64,000 nt of DNA from Afipia sp. P52-10 (GTDB lineage Bacteria; Pseudomonadota; Alphaproteobacteria; Rhizobiales; Xanthobacteraceae), in the NCBI RefSeq assembly GCF_000516555.1, contig NZ_AZSJ01000004.1, forward strand, positions 125,591 to 189,590. Direction: 5' to 3'. Below the pieces are notes generated by a model. The model made no database searches. It saw nothing but the letters and a program-made list of their open reading frames with translations, and was not told the origin of the DNA. The first letter of the stretch is position 1; every line of letters begins with the position of its first letter. Both the position numbers and the translations under genes were made by a program. Shown here in pieces: positions 1 to 9,483 of the stretch.

Positions 1-641
1 ATGGTCTCACGAAACGCATCCAGGTCGGCGAAATCGGCGACCGTTCCCATGAAGCCCAGCGGCAAAATGCCGGCGCCGCGGGCTGCGATGATCATCGTCT
101 GCTTGGCCAGCTGCAACGTCTCACCGATCGGCTCCATCGACAGCGCAAGGGCGAAGTCCTCCGCGCCAAGCGACATGGCGACCAGCCGCGGCGTGGCCTT
201 CGCGATCTCGCGCAGCCGGAAGAACGCATCCGCGGTCTCGACCAGCGCCACCAGCTTGGTGTGGCCAACCGGCATACCGCGCTGCGCTTCGAATGTGTCG
301 AGCAGTTCTGCAATGACCTGCAGATGCTCCGGACTCTCGGTCTTCGGACACATCAGCGCCAAAACGCCAGGGCCAACCGAGGCCTCGATGTCCAGAAACG
401 CTTGGTGCCAGGGCCGGTTGATGCGCACCACCACATCGGCACCGGCCTTGCTGACCTCCTTGGCCGCGGCATGGATCAGCGTGCGCCCGCGCGGCTTCTC
501 CGCCTCCGGCACACTGTCTTCCAGGTCGAGGATGTAAGCGTCGGCGCCGCGCTGGTGTGCCGTAGTAACAAACTTCTCGCGCGTGACCGGAACAAACATC
601 AACGATCGCCATGCTGGCAGATCGGCACGCATATCGGGCAT
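1..641 (-). CDS. HpcH/HpaI aldolase / CitE-type CoA-ester lyase (3' end cut by window edge)
   Basis: About 213 N-terminal residues of a protein whose family is usually near 280-300 residues; the C-terminus lies beyond position 1. The product starts MPDMRADLPAWRSLMFVPV and continues through the RGADAYILDLEDSV segment typical of CitE-like lyases. Later come a VETADAFFRLREI stretch and an SLGAEDFALAL stretch, which carry the acidic Mg2+ ligands of the family. These enzymes cleave malyl-, citramalyl- or citryl-CoA-like esters. It lies 62 bases after the CaiB-type CoA transferase on the same strand and is probably its operon partner: the transferase would activate a hydroxy-acid and this enzyme would split it. 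The start is the ATG at 641-639, preceded by AAGGAAAGTATCA. Substrate is unknown. Confidence 0.85.
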   Translation of the reverse strand, partial: MPDMRADLPAWRSLMFVPVTREKFVTTAHQRGADAYILDLEDSVPEAEKPRGRTLIHAAAKEVSKAGADVVVRINRPWHQAFLDIEASVGPGVLALMCPKTESPEHLQVIAELLDTFEAQRGMPVGHTKLVALVETADAFFRLREIAKATPRLVAMSLGAEDFALALSMEPIGETLQLAKQTMIIAARGAGILPLGFMGTVADFADLDAFRET

Positions 642-703
642 TGATACTTTCCTTGATGATCCACTCTTTACCGACGCATGACCCGACCATTCCAGGTCAC
701 GCA

Positions 704-1909
704 CTAGATAATTCCTTCCGCCGCGAACTTTTCCAACGCATCCTCGCCAACGCCGATGCGGGCGAGGATTTCAGCGGTGTGCTGGCCGAGCGCAGGGGCC
801 GGCAAGCGCAACACTCCCGGCGTCACCGAGAGTCGCGGCAGGATATTGTGCATGGTCACCTGCCCGACCTCCTCGTCCGGAACCTCGATCACAACCTCGC
901 GCTCGCGCACATGCACATCGTCCACGAACTGGTCGATATCGTAGACCGGTGCGGCCGTCACCTCTGCGTTTTCGAACAAGGCGAGGCACTCGTCGAAATC
1001 CTTCGACGCGATGTATTCCCGGATCGGCTTTTCCGCTTCGTCGGTGTTGGCAAGCCGCGCGCTGTTGGTGGCAAAGCGCGGATCTTTGATCATGTCGGCA
1101 CGGCCGATCATCGTATAGAGCCGCTCGGCCATCGACTGCATCGAGCCGGAGACGGAAATCCAGCGGCCATCCCGCGTTTTGAACACGTTGCGTGGGCTGG
1201 CCGTGTTGGAACGACTGCCGAGCCGTTTCGGCATGTGGCCGGTCGCGCGATAGCCCGCAGCATCGGCGCCAACGACAGAATGCATCGCCTCCAGCAGCGA
1301 CAAATCGATCACCTGGCCCTTGCCACCCTTCACCTCAACCTCGCGCAGCGCCGTCATCGTCGCTGCCATGCCATAAAGGCCGGCGATCATGTCCGCCAAC
1401 GCAGTCGGCGGCAGCACCGGCTCGCGATCGGCAAAGCCGGTCTTGGCGGCAAATCCGGACATCCCCTCGACCAGCGTGCCAAAGCCCGGCTTGCCAGCGT
1501 AAGGCCCGGTCTGGCCCCAACCCGAGATCCGCACGACGATCAGCTTCGGATTGCTCGTCTGCAACACATCGGGACCGATCCCCATTTTCTCGAGAGTGCC
1601 CGGGCGGTAGTTTTCGATCAGCACATGCGCCTGGTCGACCAATGCGCGCAGCAGTTTGCGTCCCTGTTCCTTTCGCAGGTCCAGCGTCAGGCTCTTCTTG
1701 TTGCGTGCGTAGGCTTTCCAAAAGAACGACTTGCCTGCGATCTTCCAGTCACGCAGCGGATCGCCCTTGCCTGGATCTTCCACCTTGATCACTTCGGCGC
1801 CGAAATCGGCCAGCTGCAGCGACAACATGTTGCCGGCGACGAGGCGCGACAGATCAAGCACGACAACGCCCTGCAAGGGGCCGGAGGCATCGGGTTGAAA
1901 GGGCGTCAT
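704..1909 (-). CDS. CaiB/BaiF (family III) CoA transferase
   Basis: A 401-residue protein, the usual length for family III CoA transferases. It opens with the family signature GVVVLDLSRLVAGN...ADFGAEVIKVEDP, followed by the LIENYRPG segment near residues 98-104. The catalytic aspartate that forms the acyl-anhydride intermediate in formyl-CoA transferase corresponds to Asp173 in LADMIAGLYG. It would move CoA between an acyl-CoA donor and an organic acid in the cytoplasm. It lies downstream of an Opp-type importer (108 bases after the last ATPase gene) and upstream of a CitE-like lyase, which suggests import, CoA activation and cleavage of a small acid or its amide. The CoA donor and acceptor cannot be read from the sequence. 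Confidence 0.9.
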   Translation of the reverse strand: MTPFQPDASGPLQGVVVLDLSRLVAGNMLSLQLADFGAEVIKVEDPGKGDPLRDWKIAGKSFFWKAYARNKKSLTLDLRKEQGRKLLRALVDQAHVLIENYRPGTLEKMGIGPDVLQTSNPKLIVVRISGWGQTGPYAGKPGFGTLVEGMSGFAAKTGFADREPVLPPTALADMIAGLYGMAATMTALREVEVKGGKGQVIDLSLLEAMHSVVGADAAGYRATGHMPKRLGSRSNTASPRNVFKTRDGRWISVSGSMQSMAERLYTMIGRADMIKDPRFATNSARLANTDEAEKPIREYIASKDFDECLALFENAEVTAAPVYDIDQFVDDVHVREREVVIEVPDEEVGQVTMHNILPRLSVTPGVLRLPAPALGQHTAEILARIGVGEDALEKFAAEGII

Positions 1910-2017
1910 GCTGTTCCCGTGCTAGAAGCACGACGAAGGAAGCCGGATCGGCGTCCGCATCGCGCTCAGATGAACTGGCGCGAACTTAGCAGCACCGACG
2001 GCTTCGGCAACATATGA

Positions 2018-3010
2018 TTAGCGCAGGTGGCACGCCACGAATTGGCGCGGACTGATTTCACGCAACACCGGCGTTTCTTGGCGGCAACGCTCAACCGCAT
2101 AAGGACAGCGGGTATGGAAATGACAACCGCTCGGCGGCTTCACCGGACTTGGGACGTCCCCCTGCAGGACGATCTTCTTGCGCTTGATTTTCGGGTCCGG
2201 CACCGGCACCGCCGATAGGAGCGCCTCCGTATAGGGGTGGCCCGGCTTGGTGAAAATGGTGGTCTTGTCGGCATATTCGACGATCTTGCCGAGATACATC
2301 ACCGCGATCCGTTGACTGATGTGTTCGACCACCGAAAGATTGTGCGAGATGAACAAATACGACAGGCCAAGGTCGCGCTGCAGGTCCATCAACAGGTTGA
2401 TCACCTGCGCCTGGATCGATACGTCTAGCGCAGACACCGGCTCGTCGCAGATGATCAGCTTTGGATTGAGTGCAAGCGCCCGCGCGATGCCGATGCGCTG
2501 ACGCTGTCCGCCGGAGAACTGATGCGGGAAGTTTGCCATCTGCGCGCGCGTCAACCCGACGCGGTCGAAGAGCTTGGCGACCATCTCCTCCCGCGCCTCA
2601 CCAGAGGCTATCCCGTGTGTGCTCAGCGGTTCGCCGACGATGTCGCCGACCGTCATCCGCGGATTGAGCGACGAATACGGGTCCTGGAAGATGATCTGCA
2701 TCTGCCGCCGATACGGCTTCAACTCGGCCTTGCCGAGTTCGCGGATATCTCGGCCACCGACACGAATAGCGCCGTCGGTGGGCTCGATCAGACGCAAAAT
2801 CGCACGGCCCACCGTCGATTTTCCGCAGCCCGATTCTCCAACGAGGCCGAGGGTCTCCCCCTCGTTGATGGTAAAGCTGACGCCATCGACCGCGAACACA
2901 TGACCTACCACCTGCCGCAGGAACCCCTTGCGGATCGGAAAATGCTTTTTTAGTCCTTCAATCTCCAGGACCGGTGGACGGACGACGGCAATCGTCGCTG
3001 CCTCAACCAT
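2018..3010 (-). CDS. Oligopeptide/dipeptide ABC transporter ATP-binding protein (OppF/DppF type)
   Basis: A 330-residue cytoplasmic ATPase. The Walker A loop GESGCGKST is at residues 58-66, the FSGGQRQR signature at about 165-172, and Walker B LIICDEP at 186-191. The C-terminal oligopeptide-transporter extension contains the [14 protein letters not shown] cysteine cluster that binds an FeS centre in some members. The ATG at 3010 overlaps the last 8 bases of the preceding ATPase gene and has an AAGGAGG site 6 bases upstream, so translation is probably coupled. It is the second of the paired ATPases of the importer encoded between 2018 and 9483. Confidence 0.93.
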   Translation of the reverse strand: MVEAATIAVVRPPVLEIEGLKKHFPIRKGFLRQVVGHVFAVDGVSFTINEGETLGLVGESGCGKSTVGRAILRLIEPTDGAIRVGGRDIRELGKAELKPYRRQMQIIFQDPYSSLNPRMTVGDIVGEPLSTHGIASGEAREEMVAKLFDRVGLTRAQMANFPHQFSGGQRQRIGIARALALNPKLIICDEPVSALDVSIQAQVINLLMDLQRDLGLSYLFISHNLSVVEHISQRIAVMYLGKIVEYADKTTIFTKPGHPYTEALLSAVPVPDPKIKRKKIVLQGDVPSPVKPPSGCHFHTRCPYAVERCRQETPVLREISPRQFVACHLR

Positions 3011-4106
3011 GAGCCCCCTCCTTCACGTTGCCCGGATGCCAGCAGGCAGCCCAATGGCCGGCGCGTTTCTCTTCATAGGGCGGAAACTCGGCCCGGCACT
3101 TATCGTCGGCACGGGCACACCGTGGCGCAAACGTACATCCTTTCGGCAGGCTATAGAGCGGCGGCACGATGCCGGGAATTTCCTGCAGACGGGAGACCGC
3201 TTCCGTCCTTTCGCCCCGCATCAGCCCGAGCCGCGGAATCGAAGCCATCAGGCCTTGCGTATACGGATGCTGCGGGTCGGCGAACAAATCCTCGACCCGC
3301 GCCTCCTCCACCTTGCGTCCCGCATACATCACGATCACGCGTTGCGCCATTTCCGCCACGACGCCGAGATCGTGGGTGATGAGCACGACGGCAGTGCCGA
3401 GCTTGCGCTGCAAATCGGCGATCAGCTCCAAAATCTGCGCTTGGATGGTCACGTCGAGTGCGGTGGTCGGCTCGTCCGCCAGCAGCACCTTCGGACTGCA
3501 GGCTAGCGCCATCGCGATCATCGCCCGCTGCCGCATGCCGCCGGAAAGCTGATGCGGATACTCCTTGGCCCTCTGCGCTGGCTCCGGAATACGCACCAAG
3601 GCCAGCATCTCGACGACTTTCTTGCGCAACTCCTCCCGCGGCATGGTCTGGTGCATGGTCAGCACCTCGCCGATCTGCCGACCGATCGTCATCACCGGAT
3701 TGAGCGACGTCATCGGCTCCTGAAAGATCATCGAGATGTCGCGGCCGCGCATCGCCCGCATGTCCTCCTCGCTGAGTTTCAGCAGGTCTACCCCCTCCAG
3801 CACCACCTCGCCGCCGACGATCCGCCCTGGCGGATCGGCGATCAGCCGCATCAGCGAGAGCGCCGTCATGCTCTTGCCGCATCCGGATTCGCCGACGATC
3901 GCCAGCGTCTCACCCCGGGCGATGGCAAACGACACGCCGTCCACCGCCCGCACCGTGCCATTGCGGGTGAAGAAATAGGTTTTCAGGTCCGACACCGTGA
4001 GCAGCGGATCGGCGACGGCAATGCCCGCGATCGGTCTATCGCTATCGGCTGATGCCAACGGCTCGCTCATCCGGGGAGATGGTTCGTGCAGCGATTGGAC
4101 TGACAT
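3003..4106 (-). CDS. Oligopeptide/dipeptide ABC transporter ATP-binding protein (OppD/DppD type)
   Basis: A 367-residue ATPase with Walker A GESGCGKS at residues 72-79, the LSGGMRQR signature at about 187-194 and Walker B VLLADEP at 207-213. The cysteine-containing C-terminal extension ([15 protein letters not shown]) is typical of OppD/DppD. The N-terminus carries about 33 extra residues before the ABC fold; an internal ATG (Met13) is an alternative start, but a GAGG site lies 7 bases before the ATG at 4106. It pairs with the overlapping downstream ATPase to power the two permeases encoded at 4175-6029. Confidence 0.92.
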   Translation of the reverse strand: MSVQSLHEPSPRMSEPLASADSDRPIAGIAVADPLLTVSDLKTYFFTRNGTVRAVDGVSFAIARGETLAIVGESGCGKSMTALSLMRLIADPPGRIVGGEVVLEGVDLLKLSEEDMRAMRGRDISMIFQEPMTSLNPVMTIGRQIGEVLTMHQTMPREELRKKVVEMLALVRIPEPAQRAKEYPHQLSGGMRQRAMIAMALACSPKVLLADEPTTALDVTIQAQILELIADLQRKLGTAVVLITHDLGVVAEMAQRVIVMYAGRKVEEARVEDLFADPQHPYTQGLMASIPRLGLMRGERTEAVSRLQEIPGIVPPLYSLPKGCTFAPRCARADDKCRAEFPPYEEKRAGHWAACWHPGNVKEGAHG

Positions 4107-4174
4107 ACAAGACCCTCAACGCTCCTCTTGGGCATGATCCTGATCCGAAGACCGGCTTCGAGATGGATCATGCA

Positions 4175-5068
4175 TCAACTGCGTAGCCGCGGATCAAGCA
4201 GATCGCGCAACGCATCACCCAGAAGATTGGCACCGAATACGACGAGGCTGATGGCAACGCCAGGAAAGATGACGAGCCATGGCGCGGTGCGCATGTATTC
4301 CGCCGCCGACTCCGACAACATCCGTCCCCAAGAGGGGTATGGCTCCGGCACGCCGAGACCGAGGAACGACAGCGACGCCTCAACCAGAATGGCGGAGCCG
4401 AATTGCGCCGTCGCCAGCACGATCAGCGGCGCGAGCGTATTGGGCAGCACGTGACGCACCGCGATCCACGTTTCGCCGATACCGATGGCACGGGCCGCCT
4501 CGACGAACGGCATCTCCTTCAATGCCAGAGTATTGGACCGGACGATGCGAGCGATGCTCGGCACCAGCGGGATGGCAATGGCAATGATGGTGTTCTGCAA
4601 CGACGGCCCGAGCGAAGCCGCCATCACCAGCGCCATTACCAGTAGCGGCAGCGACTGCATGATATCGATGAAGCGCTGCACGATCAGATCGACCCAACCG
4701 CCAAAGTAACCAGAGGCAAGCCCGATCGGAATGCCGACCAGCAGCCCCAGCGCGGTTGCGCCGATCCCGACAGCGAGCGAAATCTGTGCCCCGCCGATGA
4801 TCCGGCTCAGGATGTCACGTCCCATGAAGTCTGCACCGAGCCAATGCGCTGTGCCCGGCACAGCGAGCGAGGAACGCGCATTGGTGGCGGTGGGATCGTA
4901 AGGCGCCAGCCAGTTCGCACACAGCGCCGTGAATACGAACAGCAGGATAATAACCGCTCCGAAGGCGCCCAATGGATAGCGCCGCGCCAGGAACATTAGC
5001 GCCTGCCAGCGGGTGGAAACGTTGGCGCCGGCCTTGGCGAGTTCGGCGCTGTGATCGAGCGTGGTCAT
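4175..5068 (-). CDS. ABC transporter permease (OppC/DppC type)
   Basis: A 297-residue inner-membrane permease beginning MTTLDHSAELAKAG. It has an N-terminal membrane span (GAFGAVIILLFVFTALCANWL), the long periplasmic loop after it, and the BPD_transp_1 core with the EAA-loop sequence EAARAIGIGETWIAVRHVLPN. I chose the ATG at 5068 because a GGGAG site lies 7 bases upstream and it follows the partner permease by 13 bases; a longer frame reaching 5125 would overlap that gene and has no comparable site. It forms the second transmembrane subunit of importer A. Confidence 0.92.
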   Translation of the reverse strand: MTTLDHSAELAKAGANVSTRWQALMFLARRYPLGAFGAVIILLFVFTALCANWLAPYDPTATNARSSLAVPGTAHWLGADFMGRDILSRIIGGAQISLAVGIGATALGLLVGIPIGLASGYFGGWVDLIVQRFIDIMQSLPLLVMALVMAASLGPSLQNTIIAIAIPLVPSIARIVRSNTLALKEMPFVEAARAIGIGETWIAVRHVLPNTLAPLIVLATAQFGSAILVEASLSFLGLGVPEPYPSWGRMLSESAAEYMRTAPWLVIFPGVAISLVVFGANLLGDALRDLLDPRLRS

Positions 5069-5081
5069 GACCGCACTCCCG

Positions 5082-6029
5082 TCATGCTTCCAGCCTGATC
5101 CGCGGATCAAGCAATGTGTAGGCAAAGTCCACCAGGAAATTCACCACCACCACCACGGCTGCGATGAACATCACCAGATTCTGGACGATCGGATAGTCCC
5201 GCGAGCGGATCGCTTCGACCAGGAAGCGGGCGACGCCCGGAATATTGAACACCGTCTCCGTGACGATCAGACCGCCGATCAAAAACGCGGCTTCGATGCC
5301 GATGATGGTGACGACCGGCAACAACGCGTTTCGGAGCGCGTGCTCATAGTTCACGGCGTTTTCCGACGCCCCCTTCGAGCGCGCGGTGCGGATATAGTCT
5401 TGCTTCAGCACCTCCAGCATGGATGAGCGCGTCAGCCGCATTACCAGCGCAGAGCTGCGGAAGCCGACCACCAGCGCCGGGATCGTCAGCATACCGATCT
5501 CCGCCCAAACGCTATCTGGCTGACGATTGTAGATCGGAATCCAGCCGAGCACCTGCACGAAAGCCATCAGCACCAGGAGCCCCAGCCAGAACGACGGCAT
5601 CGACAGCCCCGAAAGGCTGATGACCCGCAGCAGGTAATCAAGGAACGTGTTGCGACGGACCGCGCTGATGACGCCGAGCGGGATGCCGATCAGCACCGAG
5701 AACACCAGCGCCAAACACGCGAGCTTGGCAGTCACCGGAATGCGCGGTGCGATCTCCTCTATCGCCGGACGCTCGCTGACGTAGGCATAGCCGAGATCAC
5801 CATGCATCAAACCGGAGATCCATTGCCAATATTGCATCATCAACGGCTGATCCAGGCCGAGTTCCTGCTCTATCTTCAACTTCTGCTTTGGATCGACGAT
5901 CCCGGCGGAGTCCACCAGGATATCGGCGATGTTGCCCGGCACCAATCGCATCACCAGGAAGATCAGGATCGACATGCCGAACAGCGTGAGCAGCATCAGC
6001 GCCAGACGACGTAACAGATAGCCGGTCAT
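5082..6029 (-). CDS. ABC transporter permease (OppB/DppB type)
   Basis: A 315-residue permease starting MTGYLLRRLALMLLTLFGMSILIFLVM, the characteristic first span of OppB/DppB. About six membrane segments follow, with the EAA-like cytoplasmic loop DYIRTARSKGASENAVNYEHALRNALLP. It is the first transmembrane subunit of importer A and comes directly after the two binding-protein genes. The GGGAGGG site lies about 10 bases before the ATG, within a GC-rich inverted repeat (GCGCCC...GGGCGC), so initiation may be damped relative to the binding-protein genes. Confidence 0.92.
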   Translation of the reverse strand: MTGYLLRRLALMLLTLFGMSILIFLVMRLVPGNIADILVDSAGIVDPKQKLKIEQELGLDQPLMMQYWQWISGLMHGDLGYAYVSERPAIEEIAPRIPVTAKLACLALVFSVLIGIPLGVISAVRRNTFLDYLLRVISLSGLSMPSFWLGLLVLMAFVQVLGWIPIYNRQPDSVWAEIGMLTIPALVVGFRSSALVMRLTRSSMLEVLKQDYIRTARSKGASENAVNYEHALRNALLPVVTIIGIEAAFLIGGLIVTETVFNIPGVARFLVEAIRSRDYPIVQNLVMFIAAVVVVVNFLVDFAYTLLDPRIRLEA

Positions 6030-6074
6030 CTTGGGCGCCCTCCCTGGGCGCTGGGTTCTCGGTTTCTACCTATG

Positions 6075-6115
6075 TCCGTTCCGCCGGCCCCTGCACGCGC
6101 CGGACCGGCGACATC
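6075..6115 (-). other. Intercistronic GC-rich hairpin between binding protein and permease genes
   Basis: CGCCGG at 6082-6087 is inverted as CCGGCG at 6105-6110, with a further nested CGCCGG copy between them. It lies just after the stop codon of the binding protein and before the permease gene. Hairpins at this position in Opp/Dpp operons commonly protect the upstream binding-protein mRNA and lower downstream expression. No T-run follows, so it is not a full terminator. Confidence 0.35.
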
Positions 6116-6122
6116 GGACCGA

Positions 6123-7733
6123 CTACTTGTCCAGCCACGTTTCCTCGAAACGCGTGTTGTTGTAGATCGAGTTGTCATGCGCGACGTACCCCTTCACGTG
6201 AGGGTGCCAACAGTTGCCCGACAGCCCGTGCAGGATGATCGGCCGCGCAGCATCCTCCACCAGAATGCGCTCGATCTCCCAGACGATTTTCTTGCGCTTG
6301 TCCCGATCAAGCTCCCGCGACTGGGCGGCAAGCAGCTTGTCGACTTCCGCGTTGCAATATTGCGTATAGTTGCGCTCTGACTTGCAGGAATAGTTCTCCA
6401 CCAGGTTGCCGTCCGGATCATCAACGCTAACGCCGGTCAGGTTGAAGCCGACCGTGTAATCCTTACGCGCGACCTTCGCATACCACTGCGGCGTATCAAC
6501 AATTTCAAGTTCGCCTTCGATATAGATCTTCTTGAGCTGATCGATCAGGATCACCGCTGGATCGCGATAGGTCGGCAGATTGCGTGTTGGAATCTTCAGC
6601 TTCAGTGGCTTCTGGGCGCTGTAACCAAGCTTCTCCATGATCGCTTGCGCCTGCTTGATGTTCTTATCCGTGTCCGGCCCATAACCCGGAAGCGAGGCGA
6701 CCATATCTTCCGGCATGCCCCACTCGCCGGTCGGGCGCGGCAGCATGCCTCCGCCGAGGCGCGCCGTTCCCTCGGCCAGGATCGTGTTGAACACCTTGCG
6801 ATCCAGCGCCAGCGACATCGCCTTGCGGATGTCGGCATTGTCGAACGGCGGGTTGCTGCGGTTGACGATCAAGTTGCTCGACACGCCGGACGGGTTAAGC
6901 TCGCAGACAGCCTTCGGTGCCTGCGCCTTGATATCCTTCATCAAGGGGACCGTGATATCGGACGGATACGTGATATCGAACTCACCGGTCGTAAAGGCGA
7001 GCAGCCGGGTCGAGCGGTTCTCAATGATCTTATACGTGATCTCGTCGAGATACGGCCGATCCTTCTTCCAATAGTCCGGATTGCGGACGAGCCGGATCGA
7101 TTCACCGCGCTTGAATTCAGCGAACTTGAAGGGGCCTGTGCCCACCGGCCTCGTGCGCATGGTCTGCTGCGGCACATGGCACGGATATACGGCCGAGAAA
7201 CCGCTCGCCAGCAGCATCAATAGCCCCGGCTGCGGCTCACTCAAATGGAAGGTTGCTTCGTGGTCGCCGTTGACCGTGACCTCCTGCAGCTTGTTGTACC
7301 AGATCTTGCGCGGATTCTTGCGGAAGTCCTGTACGTCGCTTTTACCGATCAGCATGTGCCAGGTGCACTGCACATCCTTGGCCGTAAACGGTTTGCCATC
7401 GTGCCACGTCACGCCCTGCCGAAGCTTGAACGTCAGCTTGGTGTTGGTTGGGTCCCACGACCAGCTCTCGGCGAGATCCGGCACGATCGAGTCGATCGTT
7501 TCGTGCGGCTTGAGCTGATCGAACATGACGAGATTGTTGAACACCGCCATGAACGGTCCGGTGGCGGATACAGTCGATTCCTCAAGCAGCGATGCCGAGG
7601 GTGGGTTGTCGTTGTGGTACATGCGCAGGGTTCCACCGCGCTTCTGCGCCTCCGCCGGTGTCGCCAAAAGGCAAGCCAAAGCAGCCAATGCGCCGGAAAC
7701 GTTTCCAAGCCAGCTCAGCGACCCGCTGCGCAT
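6123..7733 (-). CDS. Peptide-type ABC transporter substrate-binding protein, copy 1 (SBP_bac_5)
   Basis: A 536-residue periplasmic binding protein. The start at 7733 is set by a strong GGGAGGTG site 4 bases before the ATG and gives a clean Sec signal peptide (GALAALACLLATPAEAQ, cleavage after AEA). The mature part has the family 5 pattern DLAESWSWDPTNTKLTFKLR, then VTWHDGKPFTAKDV and GTGPFKFAEFKRGESIRLVRNPDYW. It is a close paralogue of the next gene upstream (7885-9483); long blocks are nearly identical, for example DPAVILIDQLKKIYIEGELE. Both would deliver ligands to the single permease/ATPase core at 2018-6029. Ligand unknown; this family also carries opines, heme, nickel and small non-peptide compounds. 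Confidence 0.92.
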   Translation of the reverse strand: MRSGSLSWLGNVSGALAALACLLATPAEAQKRGGTLRMYHNDNPPSASLLEESTVSATGPFMAVFNNLVMFDQLKPHETIDSIVPDLAESWSWDPTNTKLTFKLRQGVTWHDGKPFTAKDVQCTWHMLIGKSDVQDFRKNPRKIWYNKLQEVTVNGDHEATFHLSEPQPGLLMLLASGFSAVYPCHVPQQTMRTRPVGTGPFKFAEFKRGESIRLVRNPDYWKKDRPYLDEITYKIIENRSTRLLAFTTGEFDITYPSDITVPLMKDIKAQAPKAVCELNPSGVSSNLIVNRSNPPFDNADIRKAMSLALDRKVFNTILAEGTARLGGGMLPRPTGEWGMPEDMVASLPGYGPDTDKNIKQAQAIMEKLGYSAQKPLKLKIPTRNLPTYRDPAVILIDQLKKIYIEGELEIVDTPQWYAKVARKDYTVGFNLTGVSVDDPDGNLVENYSCKSERNYTQYCNAEVDKLLAAQSRELDRDKRKKIVWEIERILVEDAARPIILHGLSGNCWHPHVKGYVAHDNSIYNNTRFEETWLDK

Positions 7734-7861
7734 CGTCACCTCCCGATGTCTCGCCACCTTCGCGGCGTTATGGTTGTTATCGCTCGATCCTTGAAAAGAA
7801 TCTGCTGGATAGATTCTTTGGACAATCACACGGCGGCGCGCAAGCGCTTCCGAGCCTGCGA

Positions 7862-7875
7862 GCCGCACGTGCGGC
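7862..7875 (-). other. Perfect 14-bp palindrome between the two tandem binding-protein genes
   Basis: GCCGCACGTGCGGC reads identically on both strands and lies 9 bases beyond the stop codon of the upstream binding protein. In RNA it would form a compact hairpin and is best read as an mRNA-stabilising or partial-termination element between the duplicated genes. A regulator-binding role cannot be excluded. Confidence 0.35.
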
Positions 7876-7884
7876 GTTTTGCGC

Positions 7885-9483
7885 TTACTTGTCCAGCCAG
7901 ACGTCTTCGAAGCGCGTGTTATTGTAGATTGCGTTATCGTGAACGACGAAGCCTTTCACGTGGGGGTGCCAGCAGGTTCCACCGACGTTGTGATCGATAA
8001 TCGGCCGCGCGGCGTCATCCACCAGCAGCTTCTCGATTTCCCAGACGATCTTCTTGCGCTTCTCCTTGTCGCCTTCCTTCGATTGTTCCGAGAGCAGACG
8101 ATCCACTTCCGGATTGCAGTATTCGGTGTAGTTGCGATCGGACTTGCAGGCGTAGTTTTCGACCAGGTTGGCGTCCGGGTCGTCAACACTGACGCCGGTG
8201 AGATTCATCCCGACCGAATAGTCCTTGCGCGCCACCTTCGCGTACCACTGCGGCGTATCGACGTTCTCAAGCTCACCCTCGATGTAGATCTTCTTGAGCT
8301 GGTCGATCAGGATCACCGCTGGATCGCGATAGACCGCGATGTTGCGCGTAGATATTTTCACCTTCAGCGGCTTCTCAGCGCTGTAACCCAACCCTTGCAT
8401 GATTTTGCGCGCCTCGGCCTGGTTCTTCTCCACGTCGCTGCCGTAACCGGTCAGTTTCGAGAGCACCTCCTGCGGCATGCCCCATTCGCCTTGCGGCGCC
8501 GGCAGCATCGCGCCACCAATCTTCGACTGCCCTTCCGCCAGAATACGGCTGAAAGACGCACGATCGAGCGCAAGCGACATCGCCTTGCGGATTTCCGGCT
8601 TATCGAATGGCGGCGCGCTCCGGTTGACGATCAGGTTGTTGGTGACGCCGGTCGGCCCGAACTCACAAATCGCCTTCGGCGCCTGCGACTTCATGTCTCG
8701 CCCGAGCGGGATCGTAATGTCGGACGGGAATGTCATGTCGAAGTCGCCTGCCGCGAAAGCCAGCAAGCGGGTCGAACGATTCTCGACGATCTTGAACTCG
8801 ATACCATCAAGAAACGGCCGGCCCTTCTTCCAGTAGTCCGGATTGCGCACGAGCTTGATGGATTCACCCCGCTTGTATTCGACGAACTTGAACGGCCCGG
8901 TCCCGATCGGCTTCGTTCGCATCTCCCGCTGCGGCACATGACAGGGATAGACCGAGGAGTACCCGGAGGCGAGCAACAGCGGAAACGCCGGCTGCGGCTG
9001 CTTCAACACGAAGATCGCCTCGTAGTCACCGTTGATCGTCACCTCGGCGAGGTTCTGGTACCAGATCGCCCGCGGATTCTTGCGGAAATCATCGTTGTTC
9101 GACCTGCCGATCAGCATGTGCCAGGTGCACTGCACATCCTTGGCGGTGAACGGCTTGCCATCGTGCCACTTCACACCCTCGCGCAGCTTGAAGGTGAGCT
9201 TGGTCTTCGTATCGTCCCATGACCAGCTCGTCGCGAGATCGGGGACGATCGTCTCCATGCTCTCATGGGGTTTCGACTGATCGAACAGCACGAGATTGTT
9301 GTAGATCGACATGTAAGGGATCGTGACCGAGATCGTCGCTTCCTCGAGCGTCGAGGCGCTGGGGGGATTGTCACGATGGGGGATACGCAGGATGCCGCCC
9401 TGTTTCTGAGCCAATGCGGAACCGACATTCCCGCCAAGAAACAACAGCACCGCCACGACGGCGGCCAAAGCGCGTCCCACCAT
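7885..9483 (-). CDS. Peptide-type ABC transporter substrate-binding protein, copy 2 (SBP_bac_5)
   Basis: A 532-residue periplasmic binding protein and the first gene of the minus-strand importer operon. The chosen ATG at 9483 follows GGGAGGAAAC and yields a signal peptide (MVGRALAAVVAVLLFLGG...SALAQ). The frame stays open upstream to 9663, but that part lacks a signal sequence. The mature protein matches copy 1 across its whole length (KLTFKLREGVKWHDGKPFTAKDV; GTGPFKFVEYKRGESIKLVRNPDYW), so the pair arose by tandem duplication. The divergences probably tune ligand choice. The operon promoter should lie in 9484-9764. Confidence 0.92.
   Translation of the reverse strand: MVGRALAAVVAVLLFLGGNVGSALAQKQGGILRIPHRDNPPSASTLEEATISVTIPYMSIYNNLVLFDQSKPHESMETIVPDLATSWSWDDTKTKLTFKLREGVKWHDGKPFTAKDVQCTWHMLIGRSNNDDFRKNPRAIWYQNLAEVTINGDYEAIFVLKQPQPAFPLLLASGYSSVYPCHVPQREMRTKPIGTGPFKFVEYKRGESIKLVRNPDYWKKGRPFLDGIEFKIVENRSTRLLAFAAGDFDMTFPSDITIPLGRDMKSQAPKAICEFGPTGVTNNLIVNRSAPPFDKPEIRKAMSLALDRASFSRILAEGQSKIGGAMLPAPQGEWGMPQEVLSKLTGYGSDVEKNQAEARKIMQGLGYSAEKPLKVKISTRNIAVYRDPAVILIDQLKKIYIEGELENVDTPQWYAKVARKDYSVGMNLTGVSVDDPDANLVENYACKSDRNYTEYCNPEVDRLLSEQSKEGDKEKRKKIVWEIEKLLVDDAARPIIDHNVGGTCWHPHVKGFVVHDNAIYNNTRFEDVWLDK

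Noticed and set aside
611..2017. 468-codon plus-strand frame opposite the CaiB-type gene
   Set aside because: It is antisense to a well-recognised enzyme, His/Arg-rich and without any domain; typical of high-GC shadow frames.
7879..9222. 447-codon plus-strand frame opposite the second binding protein
   Set aside because: Shadow of a conserved periplasmic binding protein; no family resemblance or ribosome-binding site.
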